Assembly (NCBI RefSeq): GCF_008932115.1
Contig: NZ_CP044543.1
Location: 558,001-622,000 of the forward strand
Source: Bradyrhizobium betae
GTDB taxonomy: Bacteria; Pseudomonadota; Alphaproteobacteria; Rhizobiales; Xanthobacteraceae
Length of the DNA stretch: 64,000 nucleotides
Reading direction: 5' to 3'
The translations under genes were made by a program, and so were the position numbers. This document shows, piece by piece, positions 58,288 through 64,000 of the stretch (positions are counted from its first letter, which is position 1; each line of letters starts with the position of its first letter). The notes below the pieces were generated by a model. It did not search any database and was not told the DNA's origin. It saw only the letters and a list, made by a program, of their open reading frames with translations.

Positions 58288-59996
58288 GCCGGGCCGACCG
58301 GCTTCAGTCGCCCGTCCTCCATGTGGTAGCGCCGGTCCGCCAGCTCGAAATAGCGCTCGTCATGCGTCACAGCGATGATCGCCTTGCCGGTCGCCTTGAT
58401 GCGGGGGAGAATGGTTCGATAGAAACGCTCCCGGTAGCCGGGATCCTGATCCGCGGCCCACTCGTCGAGGACCAGGATCGGGCGCGCGTCGGCCATCGCC
58501 AGCGACAGCGCCAGCCGCTTGCGCTGGCCGGTGGAGAACGCCTCGGGGTCGTAGCCCTGTTCGAAATCCGGCGGCAGTTTGTCGGCAATATCGAGGTCCT
58601 GCGCGTTCTGCCGAAACAGCGCCAATCCCGCCTCGTCCAATCCATAGGGCTTTCGAAACGTGTGGAAGTCCGCAAAGACCGTCGAGAACAGACCACGATA
58701 GCTCTCCATCGTCGCCTCGGACATCACCTGGCCGTCGACGGAGATCGTACCGTGCCCGGCCGGGTAGAGCCCCGTCAGCACCCGCAGCATCGTCGTCTTG
58801 CCGGATCCGTTGTTGCCGGTGACGAACACGAGCTCGCCCGGCGCCAATTCGAATGTCACGTCGCGGATTGCAAAGCCCTCCTCGCCGACGCCGCGCCGAT
58901 GAGCATAACCGACGCGGTCCATCTGCATGCGCTCGAACGTCCGCGGCGCTGGGGATGCAACCTGTGCCACCTTGCCACGCTGGTCGAGCGAGGCTTCGAA
59001 TTCATCGATGCCGCTGAGGGAGAAGCGTGCGATGGAAAGCGGCTCGGCGGCCCGCACCAGTGCTCCGAGCGGCCCAAGCAGGAACAGCTCGGTGGTCACG
59101 ATCCTGGAGAGCTCCTCCCCCGCGACGCTGGAGATCAGCGGCAGGATGAAGACCACGGTCGCGCCGAGCATGTAGGACGTGGAGCCGGCCAGGATGACCA
59201 GATCGCTGATCACGGCCGCGCCCTTGGTGCGGCATTTCGCAACATTGCCCGAGAGCTCGACGATCTCCCGATGGATCGCGTCCTGCTTCAGCCGGCTCAG
59301 GCGTAGTTCCTTGAAGCCGTCGACCAGGTCCTCGGCGGTCGCGCGCAAGGCCGCATCCGCGCGCGCGGCCCCGATCATCTGCGTCTTCAGCTCGCCTTCG
59401 CGGTTCAGATAGTACTGAATGATCAACCCGACGAAGATCACGGTGAGAACACCGGTGACGAACGATTGCCAGAACAGATCGATCATGACGAGCAGCAGCA
59501 GGATGCCGTTCTGAAATCCGCTCAGCATCGGCATGACTGCCTGCGACACCGCCTCGTAATGGCGAGCCATGCCATCCAGCAAGGCCGTCCGGCTGACCTG
59601 ATTGAGATCGCTCAGGTCGAGCTGCAGGACCTTGACCGCGACACGCACCCGCTGCTCATGGAGCGCATCCTCGATCGCCCGGGCGCTTTTCCTCAGCAGC
59701 AGAGTCTGGGCATAGCGATAAATCAGCAGCAAGCCGACGAATGCCAGCCCCAGTTCAAGGGACTTGAATTCGTCGTTCTGCTCGCTGACGCCGGCCGTGA
59801 TCACCATGATGATGAACGTTCCGGAGACTGCCGAAAGCATTGCGACCAGCAGCAGGTCCAGCGGCGAAGCCAGCGCAATGACAGGTAGTCGCTTTGGAAC
59901 CGAGAGCCGGATATCCCGGCTCTTCAGCAAGAGCCCGATCAGCCGCCTGCCCAAGTTCGAACCTGGCTCGGCCGCGGATGACTCGGATGTACTCAT
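58284..59996 (-). CDS. Cyclic-peptide-export-type ABC transporter (PvdE/SyrD-like)
   Basis: 570-residue half-transporter. Membrane part residues about 45-320 with helices (LLLVAMLSAVSGTFIIMVI, LGLAFVGLLLIYRYAQTLLL, LLLVMIDLFWQSFVTGVLTVIFVGLII in pieces). ATPase part: Walker A VTGNNGSGKTTMLRVL, signature FSTGQRKRLALSLAMA, Walker B ILVLDEWAADQDPGYR, switch VTHDERYF. The STGQRKR signature and DEWAADQDP are those of siderophore or lipopeptide exporters such as PvdE and SyrD. Next to an NRPS gene it likely exports its product across the inner membrane. It is preceded by a small membrane protein gene (12-nt gap). Confidence 0.88.
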   Translation of the reverse strand: MSTSESSAAEPGSNLGRRLIGLLLKSRDIRLSVPKRLPVIALASPLDLLLVAMLSAVSGTFIIMVITAGVSEQNDEFKSLELGLAFVGLLLIYRYAQTLLLRKSARAIEDALHEQRVRVAVKVLQLDLSDLNQVSRTALLDGMARHYEAVSQAVMPMLSGFQNGILLLLVMIDLFWQSFVTGVLTVIFVGLIIQYYLNREGELKTQMIGAARADAALRATAEDLVDGFKELRLSRLKQDAIHREIVELSGNVAKCRTKGAAVISDLVILAGSTSYMLGATVVFILPLISSVAGEELSRIVTTELFLLGPLGALVRAAEPLSIARFSLSGIDEFEASLDQRGKVAQVASPAPRTFERMQMDRVGYAHRRGVGEEGFAIRDVTFELAPGELVFVTGNNGSGKTTMLRVLTGLYPAGHGTISVDGQVMSEATMESYRGLFSTVFADFHTFRKPYGLDEAGLALFRQNAQDLDIADKLPPDFEQGYDPEAFSTGQRKRLALSLAMADARPILVLDEWAADQDPGYRERFYRTILPRIKATGKAIIAVTHDERYFELADRRYHMEDGRLKPVGPA

Positions 59997-60008
59997 TTTG
60001 AAATCCGG

Positions 60009-60173
60009 CTAGGACGCGCTGCGCCGCATTCCGAGAATAAAGACGATGAACATGACCAGAGGCGTCAACACGAAGGACAGCAGGAAAAAGCCGGCGAAAC
60101 CGATCACCCGGTCACGGGCGAGATACCCGACCAGCAGGCAGCAAGCCAGATAGACGAGGAATGGCCCGACCAT
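60009..60173 (-). CDS. Small two-helix membrane protein of the exporter operon
   Basis: 54 residues: MVGPFLVYLACCLLVGYLAR, a short basic turn (DRVIG) and a second helix FAGFFLLSFVLTPLVMFIVF, ending RRSAS. Good hydrophobic pattern and GC3, start 9 nt after the upstream gene stop, stop 12 nt before the exporter gene start. These features support a real gene. The loop between the helices is short, so both ends face the same side. Function unknown. Confidence 0.6.
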   Translation of the reverse strand: MVGPFLVYLACCLLVGYLARDRVIGFAGFFLLSFVLTPLVMFIVFILGMRRSAS

Positions 60174-60182
60174 CGGGCGGCG

Positions 60183-60686
60183 CTACGTCGCCGCCGGCGG
60201 CTTGCCGCGCCTGAACTCGGCCTTCAGATCATCCGCAATCGATGTAGCGCTGAAATCGCCGGGCTTGCCGCCTCCCGCCAGATGGCGGGCGAAAACCTTG
60301 CCGATGGCGTAGGTCGCGGCGGCACCAAATGCCGACACCGACGCAATGCCCGCCAACGTGCCCACACCCGGTACGGCCTTCATCACCGCCCCGGCGGCCG
60401 CGCCTGGTATCAGCGTGCCGGGAAGAACGGACACAATGGCGTTGGCTGCTTCCTTGCCGAACGAATGGCCATACACATTGCTGAGATCCATCAGCATCCG
60501 CGTCTGAACGGCTCCGAGGGCAACGAGGTCCACGAACGGTAGCGGGACGAGACCGGCTGCGGCCGACCATTTCACGGCCGACGACACGATCTGGCCAACG
60601 TTGTCCAATTTGGCTTCGTCGAGGCCGCCATCGCGAACATCGGCATCACCAGTGGTTGCGCCGGTCACGGTCGATACGGTGGTCAT
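60183..60686 (-). CDS. DUF697-like membrane-associated protein
   Basis: 167 residues. GLVPLPFVDLVALGAVQTRMLMDLSNVYGHSF resembles the C-terminal DUF697 segment of YcjF/Era-associated proteins, with two hydrophobic hairpins (VLPGTLIPGAAAGAVMKAVPGVGTLAGIASVSAFGAAATYAIGKVFARHL in pieces). No GTPase domain is attached. ATG 60686 has GGGGG 9 nt upstream; an in-frame ATG twelve codons earlier is possible. First gene of DUF697-small protein-exporter-SPFH. Confidence 0.75.
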   Translation of the reverse strand: MTTVSTVTGATTGDADVRDGGLDEAKLDNVGQIVSSAVKWSAAAGLVPLPFVDLVALGAVQTRMLMDLSNVYGHSFGKEAANAIVSVLPGTLIPGAAAGAVMKAVPGVGTLAGIASVSAFGAAATYAIGKVFARHLAGGGKPGDFSATSIADDLKAEFRRGKPPAAT

Positions 60687-60926
60687 CGCTGCAATCCCCC
60701 AATAAAGCTCGCGACCATACACTCGATTCTAATCAAGACAAAAGCCGCAGTTGCATGCGTAGCGGTTTTCCACGTCATTGCGAAGCTGAGAATTTTCAGC
60801 CGCGCATGTAACGCACGCAGCGAATCGTAGCGGGCTGCTCTATGCTGAGACGTTCTTCATGCAACTCCTTGTTGCGTTCGCCATTGCTTGACCGAAAAAT
60901 GCATCCGGAGCCCCGAGAAGCGCCAA

Positions 60927-61247
60927 ATGATCAACACCCAGCAAGTCAGAAGCACTGTCGACGGCATCATCGTCGAGGTCATGAAATCGTCAGGGGCCGG
61001 GCGAAGCCGCCTTGGCAATTGCCAGTCCGTCGAGCCGCAAATGCAGCTGAAGGACTTCGGCCTCGACAGCCTCGACATCGTGGAGCTGGTCAGCGTGCTC
61101 GAGACCAAGTTCGACATCGAAGTGTCGGACGATGTCTTTGAGGCCATCAAGACGGTCGACGACCTCTACACCTACATGTCCGCGACATTGGCGCAGAAAG
61201 CTGCATTGGCGCAGAAGGCGACACCGGCGCAGCAAAAAGCAAGTTGA
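60927..61247 (+). CDS. Stand-alone acyl/peptidyl carrier protein of a natural-product locus
   Basis: 106 residues. Phosphopantetheine Ser48 in KDFGLDSLDIVELVSVLETKFDIEVSDD, flanked by the usual helix II. The tail repeats ALAQKA-type units (LAQKAALAQKATPAQQKAS), Ala/Lys-rich. Unlike AcpXL or AcpP it has MKSSGAGRSRLGNCQSVEPQM before the helix. It starts an operon with an NTF2-like protein and a P450, each overlapping the next by 4 nt. It may carry an amino acid or acyl group for the P450 to oxidise. Confidence 0.82.
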   Translation: MINTQQVRSTVDGIIVEVMKSSGAGRSRLGNCQSVEPQMQLKDFGLDSLDIVELVSVLETKFDIEVSDDVFEAIKTVDDLYTYMSATLAQKAALAQKATPAQQKAS

Positions 61248-61615
61248 CGCCGTCGCATGTCGAGCTGGCGAAGCTCTTCCTGAACATCCTGGGAAGCGGC
61301 AATCTGTCTTCGCTGAAGGACATCTTCAGCGAAGACATCCGGATCGAGTATCCGGGGCTGCGCGCCGTGGCGGGCAGCGGCAAGGTCGTGCTGTTGCTCA
61401 AGAGGATCTTCTCGCAATTCGAGACATTGCGGTTCGAGGCGCTCGACTTCATCCAGGATGGCGAGAAGCTCTGCGTCACCTGGAAGAACGACGGACGGCT
61501 GAAGACGGGCGATGCGTTCCGTAACGAGGGCGCTACCGTGCTCCACATCAGGAACGGCGCCATAGAATACGTCAGCGACTATTTCAAATACGATCGGAAA
61601 GATACCCAGCCATGA
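61244..61615 (+). CDS. NTF2/SnoaL-like small protein
   Basis: 123 residues: ELAKLFLNILGSGNLSSLKDIFSEDIRIEYPG at the N-terminus, LRFEALDFIQDGEKLCVTWKNDG and TVLHIRNGAIEYVSDYFKY at the C-terminus give the helix-rich start and strand order of the SnoaL/NTF2 fold. The start is TTG 61244, overlapping the ACP stop (TTGA); no other start fits. NTF2-like proteins in such loci are cyclases, isomerases or dehydratases, so it could process the P450 product. It ends by overlapping the P450 start. Confidence 0.72.
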   Translation: MTPSHVELAKLFLNILGSGNLSSLKDIFSEDIRIEYPGLRAVAGSGKVVLLLKRIFSQFETLRFEALDFIQDGEKLCVTWKNDGRLKTGDAFRNEGATVLHIRNGAIEYVSDYFKYDRKDTQP

Positions 61616-62904
61616 CGATCGAAGGATCTGCTTCAGTGATGCCCAATCCCGCATTCCGCAAGTCGGTGGGCGACGGGCACGCGGCGATCGACCTGAAGGA
61701 TCCCGATTTTCATTCCCGTCCCGATCAGTATCAGCTGCTCAAGCAGCTGCGCGACAACGATCCGATCTACTGGAATCCGGAGGTCGGCGGCCCCGGCTTC
61801 TGGGCGGTGACCCGCTTCGACGATGTCGAGGCCGTCACCCGCGCCCGTGACGTCTTCTCCACCGACTACAGGCGGGGCGGAATGCGCATCTTCGACGCCA
61901 AGGACGTGACGGCCAATCCCCGTCCGGACATCTTTGCCATCGACCCGCCGGACCACACCACCTTCAGGAAGGCATTTCAGCCGGTCTTCTCCGCCGAAGC
62001 GGTTGCGACCTTCAAGGACAGGGCCCGGCAGCGAATCCGGCGTCTGATCGCCGGCATCGCCCCCCGGGGGCGCGCGGAGTTCGTCTCGGAGATCGCCAAT
62101 CCCGTCGCCGCCGGCCTGCTGACCGACCTCCTCGAGGTCCCCGAGGCTGACGGGACGACACTGATGACATGGTCGAACGCCATGATCGGAGACGACGACG
62201 ATGACTACGTTCCATCCATCGACCACCGCATTCAGTGCGTCCGCGCGCTGGACCGGTATGTCGAGGCGCTCATCAAGGAGCGGGCGGGATCGGACCGGAC
62301 CGATTTCCTGACCGTCGTGACCCGCCTGACGATCGACAACAAGCCGCTGGACCTCGATGCACTCTGCGAGAACTTCGCGAGTTTCGTGGTCGCCGCCAAC
62401 GAAACCACACGGCATACGATGACGCGATCCATCGTCGCGCTCACCGAGAATCCGTCCGAGCGCGCCAAACTTCAGGCCGATCCCGCCCTGGTGCCCCAGG
62501 CAACGAAGGAATTCGTGCGCTGGGCCACGCCGCTCATTCACGCACGCCGGACCGCCACCCGGGATACCGTGCTGGCAGGCCAGAACATTCGCGAAGGCGA
62601 CAAGGTCGTGCTTTGGTACAAGTCCGCCAATCGCGACGACAGTCGTTGGCCGGATGCCATGCAGTTCAAGGTCGATCGCTATTGCAGCAAGGACGCGCCG
62701 AACCACATCTCGTTCGGCTCGGGGATCAATCACTGCCTGGGCTGGCGATACGCCGAGATGCAGATCACGATCCTGTTCGAGGAACTGCTCGCGACGCTGC
62801 CCGACATTCACGCCATCGGCGCCCCGAAGCTGCTGCGGTCGAACTTCATTGCCGGCATCAAGGCGCTCGATGTCGCATTCACCCCGGTTGGTCGTCCGGC
62901 CTGA
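61612..62904 (+). CDS. Cytochrome P450
   Basis: 430 residues. I-helix FASFVVAANETTRHTMTRS (A-N-E-T-T), ExxR motif KEFVRW, and heme loop FGSGINHCLGWRYAEMQ with Cys375. DPPDHTTFRKAFQPVFS before it is typical of bacterial class I P450s. Such P450s need a ferredoxin and reductase, none of which is next to it. Located in ACP-NTF2-P450, it may act on a carrier-bound substrate, as known for beta-hydroxylating P450s of NRPS pathways. The NRPS end lies convergent 34 nt away. Confidence 0.9.
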   Translation: MTIEGSASVMPNPAFRKSVGDGHAAIDLKDPDFHSRPDQYQLLKQLRDNDPIYWNPEVGGPGFWAVTRFDDVEAVTRARDVFSTDYRRGGMRIFDAKDVTANPRPDIFAIDPPDHTTFRKAFQPVFSAEAVATFKDRARQRIRRLIAGIAPRGRAEFVSEIANPVAAGLLTDLLEVPEADGTTLMTWSNAMIGDDDDDYVPSIDHRIQCVRALDRYVEALIKERAGSDRTDFLTVVTRLTIDNKPLDLDALCENFASFVVAANETTRHTMTRSIVALTENPSERAKLQADPALVPQATKEFVRWATPLIHARRTATRDTVLAGQNIREGDKVVLWYKSANRDDSRWPDAMQFKVDRYCSKDAPNHISFGSGINHCLGWRYAEMQITILFEELLATLPDIHAIGAPKLLRSNFIAGIKALDVAFTPVGRPA

Positions 62905-62938
62905 CCGACGAATTGACGGGTTCGGCCGCCGCTTCCGA

Positions 62939-64000
62939 TCACGATCCTCGGGTCGCTGCCCGGATCATGTTGCGGCTCAGGATGGCGCCAATCCTGGCCG
63001 CGTGCGGCGGTTCGAACACCGAATAGTGGCCGGCGTCCACCCCCACGATTTCGATGGCGCCGCTGGTCACCGCCCCGAGCGACGAGCTTAGATCCGCATC
63101 GAGATTGTCGGTGGCGCGGACGAAGACAAGAGGCGCGCGGACGCGACGCGGCGTATGGTCCGCAAGCAGCCGACCGCTCCATTCGAAAGCCGCGGCGATC
63201 CGGTCAAGCAGGTCCTCCGACGTTTCGTCGCCACCGGACAGCGACGCATCCCCCTCTCCTCCCAGCATCGAGCCCGGCACGGTGCGGGGACCCGCGACGT
63301 CGGCGCTGACGTTGGAGAAGTAGGAATCAATCAGAAACAGAACAGCCACCTCATCACCCTCGGCCTCCAGCAGGCGCGTCATGTCGTGGGCGACAACCCC
63401 GCCGAACGACCAGCCCATCAAATGATAGGGACCGCGAGGCTGCACAGTCCGGAGGGCGTCGACATACCCCCGCGCCATGTCGGCAATTGACCCGGGCGGC
63501 GGCGCCGCATCGACGACACCAGCCGCCTGCAGCCCATAGACGGGAATTCGGACGTCGAGGCCGTCCAGCATGCGATAGTACACTTGGGCCAGCCCCGCGG
63601 CGGGAGGGACGCAGAACAGCGGCCTCAGCGAGCCGGAGACGCGCAGACGCACGAGCTGGTGATGGGCCGCGGCGAATTCGCGCGCGGTGATCGCCTTCGC
63701 CAGTGCCCTCGGGGTCGGATTGTCGAAAACCAGCTCGATCGGCAGTTCGCGGCCATGGTCGGCCCGCAGACGCGAGGCCAGTTGCATCACCATCAGCGAG
63801 TGCCCGCCGAGCAAGAAGAAATTGTCCAGCACGGTGACGCGGTCGGCGCCAGTGAGCGAACCGAACAGCCGGCAAATGTCCGCCTCGAGATCGCTCTCGG
63901 GTTCAACACGATCAGCCGACACGTCCCGCTGGCCTCTCGGCAATGACCTGCGGTCGAGCTTGCCATTGGGCAGGAGCGGCATGGTTTCCAGCACGACCAC
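62939..64000 (-). CDS. Non-ribosomal peptide synthetase C-terminal part: A domain end, PCP, thioesterase (continues beyond window)
   Basis: 353 residues up to the stop; the protein extends past base 64000. Adenylation end motif LLPNGKLDRRSLP (A10) at residues 9-21, carrier domain with DNFFLLGGHSLMVM (Ser68), thioesterase from about 118 with GPYHLMGWSFGGVVAH (Ser198), FLIDSYFSN and late GVDAGHYSVFEPPH (catalytic His). The type I TE releases the finished peptide, perhaps as a ring or free acid. Its exporter is the PvdE-like gene 3 kb away. The module number and the amino acids used cannot be seen from this part. Confidence 0.92.
   Translation of the reverse strand: MVVLETMPLLPNGKLDRRSLPRGQRDVSADRVEPESDLEADICRLFGSLTGADRVTVLDNFFLLGGHSLMVMQLASRLRADHGRELPIELVFDNPTPRALAKAITAREFAAAHHQLVRLRVSGSLRPLFCVPPAAGLAQVYYRMLDGLDVRIPVYGLQAAGVVDAAPPPGSIADMARGYVDALRTVQPRGPYHLMGWSFGGVVAHDMTRLLEAEGDEVAVLFLIDSYFSNVSADVAGPRTVPGSMLGGEGDASLSGGDETSEDLLDRIAAAFEWSGRLLADHTPRRVRAPLVFVRATDNLDADLSSSLGAVTSGAIEIVGVDAGHYSVFEPPHAARIGAILSRNMIRAATRGS

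Noticed and set aside
1..64000. CRISPR arrays, tRNA or rRNA genes, prophage or transposase genes
   Set aside because: I saw no regularly spaced direct repeats, no tRNA-like cloverleaf ending in CCA context, no rRNA signature and no recombinase frame; a tool-based scan could still find a diverged case.

Overview
This is a gene-dense, GC-rich (third codon position almost always G or C) chromosomal segment of an alphaproteobacterium, most likely Bradyrhizobium or a close relative. The pointers are the AcpXL very-long-chain fatty acid cluster for lipid A, the many branched-chain-amino-acid-type (HAAT) ABC transporters and tripartite-type binding proteins, and intergenic palindromes of types I recall as common in that group. 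I saw no rRNA, tRNA, CRISPR array, transposase or phage gene.

Layout. 1-6.8 kb: the 3' end of a HAAT operon (livH, livM, livK) ending at a clear terminator, then three amidohydrolase genes. The middle one has lost its 5' third at an apparent deletion junction near 4150. 6.8-15.9 kb: a minus-strand catabolic operon for the lower 4,5-cleavage (protocatechuate/gallate) pathway, with two 2-pyrone-4,6-dicarboxylate hydrolase paralogs (one exported), a DctA-type symporter, a GalB-type hydratase, the CHA aldolase, a 4,5-dihydroxyphthalate-decarboxylase-like protein and a dehydrogenase. It is headed by a TetR gene with an operator directly in front of it, and two binding-protein genes diverge from it. 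16-19.9 kb: PepSY, MscS and DUF763 genes and a small protein.

19.9-35.8 kb: a nicotinate-degradation island. NicA/NicB (molybdenum hydroxylase with three c-type hemes) would make 6-hydroxynicotinate. A 6-hydroxynicotinate reductase and an enamidase of the anaerobic Eubacterium barkeri type would reduce and open the ring. A ferredoxin-NADP reductase, a UPF0280 (ApbE-like) protein, a DUF1185 protein, a fused-permease HAAT importer and a MarR regulator complete it. Near-identical palindromes (core TTCGTATACGAA) sit at the fpr/enamidase and hnr promoters. An extradiol dioxygenase gene follows; its promoter carries the same TTTGTAC-N4-GTACAAA palindrome as the TetR gene 22 kb away.

36.9-40.8 kb: a compact three-gene operon with 4-nt overlaps encoding a CHAT-like protein that lacks the catalytic His and Cys, a transglutaminase-like protein with Cys-His-Asp intact, and an alpha/beta-hydrolase with Ser nucleophile. 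This looks like an undescribed conflict or signalling module and is my main candidate for a novel system. 40.8-49.8 kb: an HExxH protein, a HerA-like ATPase, an AhpD-like protein, a P-type ATPase with a 55-residue partner, a Crp/Fnr regulator, a ParB-like protein and small proteins. 50.0-54.3 kb: acpXL-fabZ-fabF2-fabF1-lpxXL. 54.4-57.0 kb: a PotF-like protein, an aminotransferase and a rhodanese. 57.2-64 kb: the edge of a natural-product locus: a DUF697-like protein, a small membrane protein, a PvdE-like exporter and an SPFH protein on one strand, ACP-NTF2-P450 on the other, and the C-terminal end of an NRPS (A-PCP-TE) that runs off the window.
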